DNA of 64,000 nucleotides from Frankia sp. AgB1.9 (GCF_016786355.1 NZ_JADWYX010000002.1:106534-170533), one strand, 5' to 3'; counted from the stretch's first letter, positions 1-9,712 are shown. The notes: a model not told the origin generated them from the sequence alone. Numbers and translations: made by a program.

Positions 1-2
1 TG

Positions 3-137
3 CTGGCGACCGGCGAGCAGGTCACCACGGTCGCCCTGACCTGTGGCTACAGCACCCCGAGCTCCTTCACCGCGGCGTTCCACGCGGCGTTCGGCGTCAC
101 CCCGACCCGCTACGCCCAGGACTCGCGGCCCTCCTGA
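3..137 (+). CDS. AraC-family transcriptional regulator, C-terminal end (partial)
   Basis: Only the last 44 codons lie in the window. They read as the second helix-turn-helix of an AraC/XylS DNA-binding domain: VALTCGYSTPSSFTAAF followed by FGVTPTRYAQ, matching the family pattern A..xGYxsxSsFxxAFkrxFGxTPxxYR. The reading frame is open to the window edge. The effector domain is missing, so neither ligand nor target can be inferred. The stop lies 125 bases before a VOC-protein start on the same strand; co-transcription is possible but not shown. Confidence 0.85.
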   Translation: MATGEQVTTVALTCGYSTPSSFTAAFHAAFGVTPTRYAQDSRPS

Positions 138-262
138 CGGACGGCCCGGGTCGCCAGGTCCGCGCCGGCTGGCAGTTGTTGCGGCCGGGCGGCCGACGGG
201 ATGAGGCTGGAACGGCGGCAGCTGGCCTGCCCGCAACGTGCCAGAGCGACCGGAGGTCGACC

Positions 263-616
263 ATGCCGCGCTTCCACCACGCCAACCTCGGGGTGCCGCC
301 GGGCCTTGACGAGCGTGAGGGAGCCTTCCTCGTCGGCGTCCTCGGCTACCGGAAGCTGGTCCCGCCGGCCGAGCTGGTCGGCAGGGCGCAGTGGTACCAG
401 GCGGACGACGGGAGCCAGATCCACCTCAGCGTCGATCCCGACCACCGGCCGGCGGCCCGCGCCCACACGGCGATCGAAGTCGACGAGGGGGTCGAGGGCC
501 GGCTCGACGCCGCCGGCGTCCCGTACCGCTCCGGCAGCTTCGGCGACCTCGTGGTGATCTTCTGCGCCGACCCGGCCGGCAACCACTGGGAGCTGCGCCG
601 CCCGCTCGCCCGGTAG
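263..616 (+). CDS. VOC-family (glyoxalase/bleomycin-resistance-like) protein
   Basis: A 117-residue single-domain protein. It starts MPRFHHANLGVPPG, typical of the first beta strand of the vicinal-oxygen-chelate fold, with a metal-ligand-type His in the opening strand, and ends with DPAGNHWELRRP, the usual closing strand carrying a Glu ligand. The start at 263 was chosen because GGAGG sits at 252-256; an in-frame ATG at 176 would add a tail unlike the family. VOC proteins act as metal-dependent isomerases, dioxygenases or drug-binding proteins, and the substrate cannot be read from sequence. It lies just downstream of a partial AraC regulator. Confidence 0.8.
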   Translation: MPRFHHANLGVPPGLDEREGAFLVGVLGYRKLVPPAELVGRAQWYQADDGSQIHLSVDPDHRPAARAHTAIEVDEGVEGRLDAAGVPYRSGSFGDLVVIFCADPAGNHWELRRPLAR

Positions 617-831
617 CCGTCACCACCGGTCGGCCCGAGGGTGCCACCGCACCCATCGCGCGCCCGAGGACCTGGCGGCCCGAACTGGACGTGGATCAGG
701 GCGCGGCATGGTGACGCTGCGACTCCGCGCCTGGAAACCATCGTTACGGTCCGGTTTCGCCATGGATTCTGCGGTCCAAAGGGGGTAGTTTCTGCGCGGT
801 TCGCAGCAACGGTCGGCCGGAGGTATCGCCC

Positions 832-2424
832 ATGTCCGCAGTCGCCCCGACGGTCGCCGTTCGCACACCGCCCGAGAAAGGGCTGAAAACCGGGGCGCTC
901 GGGCTCGCGTCCTCCGTGGTGATCGGTGTGGCCTCGACCGCGCCGGCCTACAGCCTCGCCGCCACGCTCGGGCTGGTCGTGTCGTTCGTGGGCATCCACA
1001 CGCCCATCGTCGTCATCCTGGCGTTCGTCCCGATCCTGTTCACCTCGATCGGCTACGCCGAGCTCAACCGGGTCGACCCCGACTGCGGCACGACGTTCAC
1101 CTGGGCCGGGCGGGCGTTCGGGCCGAGCGCCGGCTGGTGGGGCGGCTGGGCGATCATCGCGGCCGACGTGCTGGTCATGGCGAGCCTGGCCCAGGTCGCC
1201 GGCCAGTACCTGTTCCTGCTGTTCAACGCGGACGGGATCGGCTCCGACCCGGCCAGCGCCTGGGTGCTCCTGGTCGGCATCCTGTGGATCATCCTGATGA
1301 GCTACATCTGCTATCGCGGCATCGAGATCTCGGCCAACATCCAGAAGGCGCTGCTCGCGGTCGAGGTCGTCGTGCTGCTCGTCTTCTCGATCGTCGCCCT
1401 GGTCAAGGTCGGCGCCGGGACCGCGCCGGTCGGGTCGCTCGGCGTGAGCTGGTCCTGGTTCAACCCGTTCGGCGGCGACTTCGCCAGCTTCTTCAACGGC
1501 ATCACGCTGATGCTGTTCATCTACTGGGGCTGGGACTCCGCCGTCGCCGTCAACGAGGAGACCGACAACCCGACCGAGACGCCGGGGCGCGCGGCCATCC
1601 TGTCGACGGTGCTGCTGCTGGTGACGTACATCCTCGTGACGATGGCGGCCCAGTCGTTCGCCGGTGTCGGCGACAGCGGGATCGGCCTCGCCAACCCGGA
1701 CCACTCCGGCGACGTCCTGTCGATCCTCGGCAAGGCTGTCTTCGGCGGATCGGGCTTCGGGTCCGTCCTGTCCCACCTGCTGATCCTCATGGTGCTGACC
1801 TCGGCCGCGGCCTGCACGCAGACGACGATCCTGCCGACCGCCCGGACCACCCTGTCGATGGCGGTCCACAAGGCGATCCCGGCCTCGTTCGCCCGCATGC
1901 ACCCGAAGTACCTGACGCCCACCGTGTCGACCGTCGTCATGGGCGGGATCTCGGTGGTGCTGTACGTCGCGATGAACTACATGTCGTCCGGCCAGGTGAT
2001 CAGCGACGCGGTCACCGCGATCGGCCTGTTCATCGCGATCTACTACGGCCTCACCGGCTTCACCTGCACCTGGGCGTTCCGTAAGACGCTGCTGCACAGC
2101 ATGCGGTCGTTCTGGCTGCGGGGCGTCCTGCCGACGCTGGGCGGCCTGATCCTGTGGTTCGCCGGGGCGTGGACGGTGTGGAGCGGCTGGGACGTGGCGA
2201 CCGACGACAGCTACACGACCTGGCTGATGCCGTTCGCCCCGCACTGGCGGATCGGCGGGGTCTTCCTGGTCGCGTTCGCCTCGGTGCTCGTCGGGCTGGT
2301 CGCGTTCGTCGCCTGGCGGATCGTCAAGCCGTCGTACTTCACCGGCGAGACGCTGCGACAGGACCTCGCTGTCACCGAGACCGGCGAGATCGTGCACATC
2401 GACCCAGGGCCGGCCGGCGCCTGA
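832..2424 (+). CDS. APC-superfamily amino acid permease
   Basis: A 530-residue membrane protein with about 12 hydrophobic segments. Near the N terminus (about residues 15-45) it has GALGLASSVVIGVASTAPAYS, the conserved APC first helix with its unwound glycine motif, followed by a proline-rich, strongly hydrophobic second helix. Family members are proton-coupled importers or exchangers of amino acids or polyamines in the cytoplasmic membrane. Residues around 225-250 (FIYWGWDSAVAVNEETDNP) form the conserved loop of this subgroup. The start is preceded by CGGAGG about 10 bases upstream. No substrate-specific partner enzyme is adjacent, so the substrate is open. Confidence 0.88.
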   Translation: MSAVAPTVAVRTPPEKGLKTGALGLASSVVIGVASTAPAYSLAATLGLVVSFVGIHTPIVVILAFVPILFTSIGYAELNRVDPDCGTTFTWAGRAFGPSAGWWGGWAIIAADVLVMASLAQVAGQYLFLLFNADGIGSDPASAWVLLVGILWIILMSYICYRGIEISANIQKALLAVEVVVLLVFSIVALVKVGAGTAPVGSLGVSWSWFNPFGGDFASFFNGITLMLFIYWGWDSAVAVNEETDNPTETPGRAAILSTVLLLVTYILVTMAAQSFAGVGDSGIGLANPDHSGDVLSILGKAVFGGSGFGSVLSHLLILMVLTSAAACTQTTILPTARTTLSMAVHKAIPASFARMHPKYLTPTVSTVVMGGISVVLYVAMNYMSSGQVISDAVTAIGLFIAIYYGLTGFTCTWAFRKTLLHSMRSFWLRGVLPTLGGLILWFAGAWTVWSGWDVATDDSYTTWLMPFAPHWRIGGVFLVAFASVLVGLVAFVAWRIVKPSYFTGETLRQDLAVTETGEIVHIDPGPAGA

Positions 2425-2579
2425 GACCAGAAAGCTAGACCTCCCGTGGGCGCCCGCCCGTGGACGCTGCCGCATGAAATCGAGCTTTTCAGCCATGGAA
2501 CGTCTCCCGGCTGTCGAGTTCACTGCGGAATGTGAGCAGAACAGCGGCTCACGCGCGGACACCCACGGGAGGAACCGGC

Positions 2580-3116
2580 ATGTACACCCAGGCAGGCGGA
2601 TCACAGCCCCTCGACGTCACCGGCCCGCCGGTCCTCACGAACCTCGTGCTCGTCGGCGCGACCGTGCTCACCGGCCTGGCCGCCGGGGTGCTCGCCCTCT
2701 ACGCCCACACCGTCATGCCCGGCCTGAAGCGGACCGACGACCGCACCTTCGTCGCCGCGTTCCAGTCGATCGACCGGGCGATCATCAACCCGTGGTTCAT
2801 GTTCACCTTCTTCGGGGCGCTGATCCTGACGGGCGTGGCAGGGGTGCTGCACCTCGGCTCCGACCGGCGTTCCGTACTGCCCTGGCTCGTCGGCGCCTTC
2901 GTCCTCTACCTGATCACCGTGGTCATCACGGTCGCGATCCACGTGCCCCTCAATGACGCCATCAAGGGCGCCGGCGACCCGAACCACATCGATGTGGCCC
3001 GGGTCCGGGCGGCCTTCGACGAGTCGAGATGGGCGGCCTGGAACCTCGTCCGGACGATCACGACGACCGGCGCCTTCGTCATCCTCGTCGGCGTCGTGGC
3101 GGCCAGGCACCGCTGA
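2580..3116 (+). CDS. DUF1772 (anthrone-oxygenase-like) membrane protein
   Basis: A 178-residue protein with four predicted membrane helices and the DUF1772 signature pattern: a first helix with glycine-rich VGATVLTGLAAGVLALYAHTVMPGL, a central F-FFGAL helix, then VPLND and FDESRWAAWNLVRTI before the last helix. Members of this family have been linked to cofactor-free anthrone oxygenation in some fungi and streptomycetes, but most bacterial copies are uncharacterised. The start at 2580 is supported by GGGAGGAA at 2568-2574; a start at 2532 is also open but lacks a site. It is monocistronic by spacing, followed 38 bases later by an AraC regulator. Confidence 0.8.
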   Translation: MYTQAGGSQPLDVTGPPVLTNLVLVGATVLTGLAAGVLALYAHTVMPGLKRTDDRTFVAAFQSIDRAIINPWFMFTFFGALILTGVAGVLHLGSDRRSVLPWLVGAFVLYLITVVITVAIHVPLNDAIKGAGDPNHIDVARVRAAFDESRWAAWNLVRTITTTGAFVILVGVVAARHR

Positions 3117-3154
3117 GGATCGACGCCCTGTTCCTTCGTCTACCGTGAGGCGCC

Positions 3155-4138
3155 ATGGACGTCGTCGCCGGCCTCCTCAACGGGCCGCGCGCCCACGGGG
3201 CGTTCCTGCTGCGTTCGTCGCTGACGCCGCCCTGGTCGCTGCGCATCCAGGACGAGGCGCCGCTCACCCTGGTGGCGGTCGTGCAGGGCGACGCGTGGGT
3301 GGTCCCCGACGGGAGCCAACCTGTGCGGCTGCACCAGGGAGACGTTGCCGTCCTGCGGGGCCCTGACCCATACACGTTCGCCGACGACCCGACCACGCCG
3401 CCGCAGGTCGTCATTCACCCCGGCCAGCGGTGCACGACGCCCGACGGCGAGCAGCTGGTCGCGATGAAGGAGCTGGGCGTGCGTACCTGGGGCAACAGCC
3501 CGCAGGGCGCGACGGTGCTGGTCACCGGCACATACCAGGTGCTCAGCGAGATCTGCCGGCCGTTGCTGGACGCGCTGCCCGCACTCGTGGTCCTGCCGGG
3601 CGAGTCCTGGGACACGCCCCTCATCCCCCTGCTGTCGAGCGAGGTCGGCAGGGACGAGCCGGGCCAGGAGGCCGTGCTCGACCGGCTTCTCGACCTGCTG
3701 CTGATCGCCGTGCTGCGCACCTGGTTCGCCCGCCCCGACGTCGACACCCCGACCTGGTACCAGGCCCACAGCGACCCGGTCGTGGGCGGCGCCCTACGGC
3801 TGCTCCACGACGACCCGGCCCGCCCCTGGACCGTCGCCGAGCTGGCCGCCGCGACCCACGTCTCGCGGGCGGCCCTGGCTCGCCGGTTCACCGACACCGT
3901 CGGCCAACCGCCGATGGCCTACCTCACCGCCTGGCGCCTGGCCCTGGCCGCCGACCTGCTGCGGCCCGGCACCTCCATCAGCGAGGTGGCGACGCAGGTC
4001 GGCTACGGCAGCTCGTTCGCGCTCTGCACCGCCTTCAAACGCGTCCGCGGGATCAGCCCGCGCGAACACCGGGCCCAGGCTGGCCACTCCCAGGCTCAGG
4101 TCGCCGCGACCAGGCCCTGGCCGCGTCAGCCCGCCTGA
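3155..4138 (+). CDS. AraC-family transcriptional regulator with cupin sensor domain
   Basis: This 327-residue protein has an N-terminal AraC-type cupin (about residues 1-190, with LTLVAVVQGDAWVV and the later block ILPGESWDTPLIPLL-like stretch typical of cupin_6) and a C-terminal double helix-turn-helix (about 215-310: WTVAELAAATHVSRAALARRF, then ISEVATQVGYGSSFALCTAFKRVRGISPREHR). It should bind DNA as an AraC activator or repressor in response to a small molecule held by the cupin. Its 3' end overlaps by 13 bases the convergent hydrolase gene that ends at 4126. The DUF1772 gene immediately upstream is a candidate target. The ligand is unknown. Confidence 0.88.
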   Translation: MDVVAGLLNGPRAHGAFLLRSSLTPPWSLRIQDEAPLTLVAVVQGDAWVVPDGSQPVRLHQGDVAVLRGPDPYTFADDPTTPPQVVIHPGQRCTTPDGEQLVAMKELGVRTWGNSPQGATVLVTGTYQVLSEICRPLLDALPALVVLPGESWDTPLIPLLSSEVGRDEPGQEAVLDRLLDLLLIAVLRTWFARPDVDTPTWYQAHSDPVVGGALRLLHDDPARPWTVAELAAATHVSRAALARRFTDTVGQPPMAYLTAWRLALAADLLRPGTSISEVATQVGYGSSFALCTAFKRVRGISPREHRAQAGHSQAQVAATRPWPRQPA

Positions 4139-5802
4139 GCCGGCAGGACCGGCAGGACGATCGACGAGACATGCGCCGCGTCGTGGTGCACGCGCTGGGT
4201 CGCGGTGAGCAGCGTCGTCGCGGTCGCGAGCGGCTCGCCGGTGCCAAGGTTGCGGTTGTAGCGAGGATGCGCCCCGCAGGAGATCTGCACGCGGATCCGA
4301 TGGCCGGTCTGGAAGTGGTGGGCGGCCGGCCACAGCTCCAGGCGCGCGGTGCGCACGGTCCCGGGCGGAGCCTGGGGGTCGGGCGCGAGCCGGACCAGCC
4401 GGTCACAGACGTTGGTCGAGACGCCGGCCGCGGACACGTCGCACAGCCGCACGAAGATGTCGAAGGTCTCGCGGTCCGAGCTGACCTCGATCGACGCGGT
4501 CACCGTGCCGGCGAACTGCACGGGCGCGGCCAGCGCCGGGCCGGTGTAGGTCAGCACGTCGTCGCGGGCCTCCAGCTCCCGGTTGTCCTGGGCACCGGCG
4601 TCACGTCCCAGTCTCGGGCCACCCACCGACGGCGTCGGGTCCGCCGGGTCGTAGCGGATGACGTCAGGCTCCGCGTCGGCCGGCGGCTCGTCGCTCGACA
4701 GCCCGCCGCTTGGCTGGAGGTGGTAGCTCGTCGCGACGATGCCCGGCGGCGGCCAGTGCGGGTACTCGCGCCACCCACCGCCCTCGCCCGTGACGTAGGC
4801 CCGGACGATCGGCTCCGGCGCGGCGCCGACGCCCTTCACCTGCGCGTCGAGGAAGGTGAGCGTCTCGGTCACGGTCGGGGCGGCGGCGCCCCGGGAGACG
4901 TGGAACCAGGGGCCGACGACGAGACGGGGCGTGTTGCCCGCCGCGTGCAGGGCCTGGTAGCTCTCGATCTGCCAGGGCAGGAAGATGTCGTACCAGCCGG
5001 TGACCATGAGGACCGGCGCGGTGACGTTCGCGACGGTCGGCCGGTGGTCCTGGCGGGTCCAGTACTCGTCGTCCAGGCCGTGGGTGAGCCAGTCCTGGTA
5101 GAAGTCCACGTGGCGGCCGACGGCGACCTTGTCCGACTCGGACAGCGGCAGGGTCGCCAGCCCGCGCCGCAGCGCCGGTGAGCCGCCGCGCAGCTGGGCG
5201 AGCGCCACCCGGGCCATCCCTCGGCCACCGGCCTGCATGTTCGCCATCATCGACGACCATTCCAGGCAGTTGGCCAGTGAGAAGGAGCCCCCGTCGTAGG
5301 TCGGCAGCCCGAAGTGCGGCATCGTGATCGTCGGAACGATCGCGGCGAGCTGCGCCTCCTTCTCGCCGGCGACGGCCCACTGGGTATAGCCGAGATAGCT
5401 GGGGCCCATCGTCGCGATCGTCCCGCCGTACCAGGGCTGTTGGCGAATCCACTCCAGCGCGGCCAGTCCGTCGGCCTTCTCGTTCACCTGTGGCACGAAT
5501 GGCCCACCCGAGCCGAACGTGCCGCGACAGCTTTGGATGACCACCTGATAGCCGCGCTCGGCGAAAAGAAGACCCTGAGTGGCACCAAAAAGGGCCCGTC
5601 GGCCGTAGGGAGACCGAACGAACAAGATCGGCGGGGGCGTGCGCTGACCGGCTTCATCCGGGTCGTCGGCCGGATAATAGCGGTCAGCAAGGAGAATGTG
5701 CCCGTCCGCGCCGGGAATCCGAAGGTTCTTCGCCACCTTCACCCGGGCCGTCGCCGCCGGTAGACCATACCGCTTGCCGATCAGCCGGCTCGCGAAAGAC
5801 AT
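4126..5802 (-). CDS. CocE/NonD-family hydrolase (X-Pro dipeptidyl-peptidase S15 fold)
   Basis: A 558-residue protein. The N-terminal alpha/beta-hydrolase (about 25-330) carries MGPSYLGYTQW, the GxSxxG nucleophile elbow of the CocE group (family consensus G.SY.G), followed by the cap helices and GWYDIF, the conserved acid-strand block, and a downstream GPWFHV block containing the likely catalytic His. The C-terminal half (about 340-555) is the jelly-roll PepX_C domain. Relatives hydrolyse esters or acylated antibiotics such as cocaine, cephalosporin and amino-acid esters; the real substrate is unknown. ATG at 5802 is chosen; a GTG five codons upstream (5817) is also open. It converges on the AraC gene with a 13-base overlap. 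Confidence 0.85.
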   Translation of the reverse strand: MSFASRLIGKRYGLPAATARVKVAKNLRIPGADGHILLADRYYPADDPDEAGQRTPPPILFVRSPYGRRALFGATQGLLFAERGYQVVIQSCRGTFGSGGPFVPQVNEKADGLAALEWIRQQPWYGGTIATMGPSYLGYTQWAVAGEKEAQLAAIVPTITMPHFGLPTYDGGSFSLANCLEWSSMMANMQAGGRGMARVALAQLRGGSPALRRGLATLPLSESDKVAVGRHVDFYQDWLTHGLDDEYWTRQDHRPTVANVTAPVLMVTGWYDIFLPWQIESYQALHAAGNTPRLVVGPWFHVSRGAAAPTVTETLTFLDAQVKGVGAAPEPIVRAYVTGEGGGWREYPHWPPPGIVATSYHLQPSGGLSSDEPPADAEPDVIRYDPADPTPSVGGPRLGRDAGAQDNRELEARDDVLTYTGPALAAPVQFAGTVTASIEVSSDRETFDIFVRLCDVSAAGVSTNVCDRLVRLAPDPQAPPGTVRTARLELWPAAHHFQTGHRIRVQISCGAHPRYNRNLGTGEPLATATTLLTATQRVHHDAAHVSSIVLPVLPAQAG

Positions 5803-6040
5803 AGGCTCATACCCCACAACACTCAGAGCAACGATGACCTGGCCCGCCTAGGCCGTACCCGACGACGGCGAGCGTAGCGGCGAGATCGGCGCCCCGAACG
5901 CCAAGGGTTCCACTGAGCGGAAGAATCCCCGGCTCCCCCGAGCGTCGGACCCTCCGTCGGCCCGCTGCCCCCGCCCGCCCGGAGCGCTGAGCGCGTGGCA
6001 GCGTGACCTTCCGTCACCGTGACGACTGGTGCTCTCCGGC

Positions 6041-6436
6041 TCAGGCCAGGATTCGCGACTTCTCCCGCTCGAACTCCGCCTGGGTGATCTCCCCCTGCTT
6101 GCGGAGCTCGGCAAGCTTCGCCACCTCGTCGGCGACCGCGCGGGACTGTACGGCGGAAGAACTGAATCCCTGGTAATGGGTCGCGCGCTGCTTTCTGTCC
6201 TCGGCCGACCGCTCACTCATTCCGTCACCCCGGAGAACCATGTAACAGAGGACACCCACCAGCGGAAAGACGATCGTCCCGACCACCCAGCCGGCCTTGC
6301 CCCACCCCGACAGGTCGTGGCTGCGAAAGACGTCGGACACCACGACGAAGAGCAGCCCCATCCACACCGCGAACAGACAGAACCAGAGCAATGTCACGAA
6401 AGCACCCAGAAAGGGATAGTTCATCGATTGTCGCAC
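6041..6436 (-). CDS. Small membrane protein with PLDc_N and SHOCT domains
   Basis: 131 residues. Two N-terminal membrane helices (about 8-30 and 45-68) flank SGWGKAGWVVGTIVFPLVGVL, the PLDc_N (phospholipase D N-terminal-type) signature. The last 35 residues, with VAKLAELRKQGEITQAEFEREKSRIL, are a SHOCT domain (short C-terminal oligomerisation motif, often linked to the membrane). This architecture is common in actinomycetes and has no assigned function. The second Met (MNYPFL, 6424) is an alternative start. The 223 bases between this gene and the hydrolase start at 5802 lie upstream of the hydrolase; I see no clear motif there. Confidence 0.82.
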   Translation of the reverse strand: MRQSMNYPFLGAFVTLLWFCLFAVWMGLLFVVVSDVFRSHDLSGWGKAGWVVGTIVFPLVGVLCYMVLRGDGMSERSAEDRKQRATHYQGFSSSAVQSRAVADEVAKLAELRKQGEITQAEFEREKSRILA

Positions 6437-6551
6437 CCCCCGTTGCAGCTTTGGACGGCCACCGGCGACGTCCCTCGCCGTCGTTACCCAGAAACAGGCC
6501 AGTTGACCGCGGTGTCACCGCGCCGGCCCCTGCCGGTCAGGCGGCCTCCCC

Positions 6552-8768
6552 ATGAGCCCGATTTCCCCGCGCGAGTGGCTGGTGGTGGCGCACGGCGGGC
6601 ATAGCGCCTGGGTGGAGCTGGTGCGGCGGGGGGCACCCGTGTCGGGCCGGGTGTCGCTGCGGGGTGCTTTCACGGTGCGCCGGCCGCCACCCGGGCGAGG
6701 GCGCCTCGCGCTCGTCAGCGCGCTGGCGACGGGGATCCCGCTGATCGTCGGGGAGCTGACGGGCCAACTCGCCCTGGGGCTGACGGCTACCCTCGGGGCG
6801 GTCACCGCGATCTACTACCCGAGGTCGAGCTGGCGGTACCGGGCACGGGCGCTCCCCGTGGTCGCGGTGGGATCGGCCGCCGCGGGCACCGTCGGGGCCC
6901 TGTCCGGGGGCAACCCGTGGCGAACGGCGATCGCGGTGGCCGCCGTGGCGTTCGTCGCCACCGTCCTGTTCGCGGCCCTGCTCGCGCCCCAACCCGGCGC
7001 CGTGCCGATCGTGGTCGCCTGCGCCGTCGCCACCCAGCTTCCGCCCGGCATCGCGAACATCGGGACCCGGGCCGGGCTCACCCTCGCCGGCGCGGCCTTC
7101 GCCTACCTGCTCACGATGATCGGTGCCCGCGGCGACCAGACCGGGCCGAGCAGACGCGCCGTGGCCGAGGCCCTGAAAGCACTCGCGACCATGTCCGACA
7201 CCGTGGGCACGAAACAGACCGAGGTCACCCGGCACGACGCCGAACGGGAGATCCGCCGCGCCGAGGTCATCGTCGCCCGGGACCGCCCCGGCGGCGCGCT
7301 CGCCGCCATCGCCGCCCGCCTGCGCCGCGTCTTCACCCGGATCGTCGACTACGCGGCCCTCACCGGACGGCCCCCTCCGGACAGCGTGGCCCGGCGGCTG
7401 CTGGACTATGCCGCCGACGTCGCCAGCGGCCGCTATGACCCGGGCCGAGGCACCGGCGCACGGCGATGGCGCCCACCGCCGCGGCCCCGGGCGGCCGCCG
7501 CCGGTGACACGGCGCTGGCCACCGCCTGGACCGGGGCCTCCGCCCGCGCGAGCAGTCTGGTCCACCGCGCCGCCGCGCCAGGCCGCCGTCCGCAACGGAC
7601 CCGAAGCTCGTCGCGAACGGCGGCAGCCGAGCGAGGCACCCGCACCGGCCGAGCGGCGGCGCGGCGCGGACACGACCACACGTCCTGGGCCTGGCACCGA
7701 CTCGCCGTGACGGTCGCCGACCTGGCGCACCCGACCGGCGTGCGGCCGCTGGCGCCGATCATCGCGCCGACCCGTGACCTGCTCGCGGACGGGCTGCGGC
7801 CCCGCTCCCCGGCCTGGCCCTGGGCGACGCGGTGCTGCCTCGCGACCGCCGTCGCCGCGCTGCTCGCGATCGCCGCCGGTGTCGACCGCCCCTACTGGGC
7901 TCCCGTCGCCGCCGCCTCCGTCCTGGAGGTCCGGACGGCCCGGGTCGCCGGGCAGCACACCGTGCAGCACATGCTCGGAACGACCCTGGGCGCACTCGCC
8001 GCCTTCGCGCTGCTGACCGTCCCGTTGCCGGTGTGGTCCCTGATCGCCAGCGTCATGGCCCTCCAGGCCGCGATCGAGCTGCTCAACCCCGCCAACGGAG
8101 GGTTCGGGGCGCTGCTGGTCATGCCGTTGACCATGCTCGTCGCCCAGGTCTCCGGGCCAGGGCAGTCGGCCGAGTCGCTGCTGGTCTCCCGGCTCGTCGA
8201 CACGTTGCTCGGGCTCGCCGTCGGCCTGGCCGCCTCGCTGCTCCTCTGGCCTCGGGTCGCCGGCCACCGGCTGCCGTACGCGCTGTCCGACTGCGTGGGC
8301 GCCATCGGTGCCCTCCTGGCGAACCTGCTGGCCGAGGCGCCAGGCGCTCCCCCTGGCCCACGCTCAGCGCCACGGCCAAACGAGCGTGTGGGGCGGGAGG
8401 CGCGGCGCACCCAGCGGGATCGGCGGCGGGGAGCGGCCCGCCACCACGTCGAGGCGACCCTCGAATGGCTCTCTGAGATGCACGTCGAAGCCAACAACGA
8501 GCCCGGAGAAGCGGCGCGGGCTACCTGGCCGACGGTGGTCGCCGCCCGACGGCTCGGCTACCTCGTCCTGCTCGAACCACCAGGGCTGCGCGACGCGCTG
8601 CCCGCGACCGCCGGGACCCCCGAAGGCATTCGGCTCCTGTTCGGCCAGCTCGCCGCCGGCATGCGTGGCGACGCCCCACCGCCGCTACGCCAGCCAGTCC
8701 AACTACCCCCGTTCCCGCCCCTGCTGCGCGAGTTCGCCGCCCTCGTCGACTCCGCCCCACAACGCTGA
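6552..8768 (+). CDS. FUSC-family inner-membrane exporter protein
   Basis: A 738-residue protein with two clusters of hydrophobic helices (about 50-200 and 425-575) separated by a charged, Arg/Ala-rich linker, and a soluble C-terminal region. The duplicated helical bundles, with repeated PY-type and GTTLGALAAFALLTV motifs, fit the fusaric-acid-resistance/aromatic-acid-exporter (FUSC, AaeB-like) family, which pumps aromatic acids or siderophore-like compounds. The linker at about residues 295-390 (DNA about 7440-7720) is low-complexity, rich in Arg, Ala and Pro, and its frame is supported only by continuity with both flanks. No strong ribosome site precedes ATG 6552. No accessory membrane-fusion protein is nearby. 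Confidence 0.78.
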   Translation: MSPISPREWLVVAHGGHSAWVELVRRGAPVSGRVSLRGAFTVRRPPPGRGRLALVSALATGIPLIVGELTGQLALGLTATLGAVTAIYYPRSSWRYRARALPVVAVGSAAAGTVGALSGGNPWRTAIAVAAVAFVATVLFAALLAPQPGAVPIVVACAVATQLPPGIANIGTRAGLTLAGAAFAYLLTMIGARGDQTGPSRRAVAEALKALATMSDTVGTKQTEVTRHDAEREIRRAEVIVARDRPGGALAAIAARLRRVFTRIVDYAALTGRPPPDSVARRLLDYAADVASGRYDPGRGTGARRWRPPPRPRAAAAGDTALATAWTGASARASSLVHRAAAPGRRPQRTRSSSRTAAAERGTRTGRAAARRGHDHTSWAWHRLAVTVADLAHPTGVRPLAPIIAPTRDLLADGLRPRSPAWPWATRCCLATAVAALLAIAAGVDRPYWAPVAAASVLEVRTARVAGQHTVQHMLGTTLGALAAFALLTVPLPVWSLIASVMALQAAIELLNPANGGFGALLVMPLTMLVAQVSGPGQSAESLLVSRLVDTLLGLAVGLAASLLLWPRVAGHRLPYALSDCVGAIGALLANLLAEAPGAPPGPRSAPRPNERVGREARRTQRDRRRGAARHHVEATLEWLSEMHVEANNEPGEAARATWPTVVAARRLGYLVLLEPPGLRDALPATAGTPEGIRLLFGQLAAGMRGDAPPPLRQPVQLPPFPPLLREFAALVDSAPQR

Positions 8769-8824
8769 GCCGGCCGTATGTGCACTGTCCATGTGACAAC
8801 CGGAGAAAATAGAGTGCGGACGTG

Positions 8825-9712
8825 ATGAAGATCGGAATCACCTATCCGCAGAACGAACTCGGGGGTGATCCTCAGGCGCTGCGCCGGTTCGCCGTCACCG
8901 CCGAGGAACTCGGATACGACCACCTTCTCCTCTACGACCACGTCGTCGGCGCGGTCGCAGGGGTCGAGCGCCAGCGGCCGGCACCGGCCCGCGCCTACCA
9001 CGAGAAGGACCCGTTCCACGATCCGCTGGTCGCCTTCGGCTACCTCGCCGCAATCACCCAGCGAATCGAACTCGTAACTGGCATCCTGATCCTGCCGCAG
9101 CGTCAGACGGTCCTGGTCGCCAAGCAGGCAGCCGACGTCGCCCTGCTGTCGGGTGGCCGGCTGCGGCTCGGCGTCGGCGTCGGCTATAACCCGGTCGAGT
9201 ACCACGCGCTCGGAGCCGAGTGGACGACCAGAGGCCGCCGGCTCGACGAGCAGATTCCCTACCTGCGCCTGCTCTGGGCCGGAGAACCGGTCACCTTCAG
9301 CGGCGAGTTCGACCAGATCGACCGCGCTGCTGTCTACCCGCCACCGCCCCGGCCCATTCCGATCTGGCTCGGCGGCTCGTCCGAGGCCGCTTTCCGCCGG
9401 GCAGCGCGGCTGGGCGACGGCTTCGTGTTCGGCTACGGAATGCGCGAGGAGGCCCTGCTCGCCTGGTCACGGGTCCGCGAGTTGCTGACGAAGGAAGGCC
9501 GCTCGCACAAGGACTTCCGCGCACTGTTCAATCTGCTGCCGGACGCGCCCGGAACCTGGGCTGCAGAGACCATCGAGGCGCTCCCCCGGCTGCGGGACGC
9601 GGGCGCGACCGACGTCGCGCTCACCAGCGCCCGCAACGGCCTACGCACCCTCGACGAACATCTCGAATTCATCTCCGACCTGAAGCAACGCGCCGACGCC
9701 AGCCTCGGCTAA
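8825..9712 (+). CDS. LLM-class F420-dependent oxidoreductase
   Basis: A 295-residue bacterial-luciferase-like TIM barrel. It opens MKIGITYPQNELGGD, has the LGYDHLLLYDH strand-helix block, RIELVTGILILPQRQTVLVAKQAADVA, and GRLRLGVGVGYNPVEY, which are the cofactor-binding blocks of the F420/FMN luciferase-like family (TIGR03619-type). It should catalyse hydride transfer between F420 and an unknown substrate in the cytosol. A GTG directly before ATG (8822) is also open. The gene ends 32 bases before a palindromic repeat that separates it from the convergent DJ-1-like gene. Confidence 0.88.
   Translation: MKIGITYPQNELGGDPQALRRFAVTAEELGYDHLLLYDHVVGAVAGVERQRPAPARAYHEKDPFHDPLVAFGYLAAITQRIELVTGILILPQRQTVLVAKQAADVALLSGGRLRLGVGVGYNPVEYHALGAEWTTRGRRLDEQIPYLRLLWAGEPVTFSGEFDQIDRAAVYPPPPRPIPIWLGGSSEAAFRRAARLGDGFVFGYGMREEALLAWSRVRELLTKEGRSHKDFRALFNLLPDAPGTWAAETIEALPRLRDAGATDVALTSARNGLRTLDEHLEFISDLKQRADASLG

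Noticed and set aside
346..2604. A 752-codon open frame on the minus strand across the APC permease gene
   Set aside because: It mirrors third-position GC of the plus-strand permease, is rich in Arg/Asp/Gly without any domain, and overlaps a clear transporter gene. Similar long antisense frames elsewhere were treated the same way.
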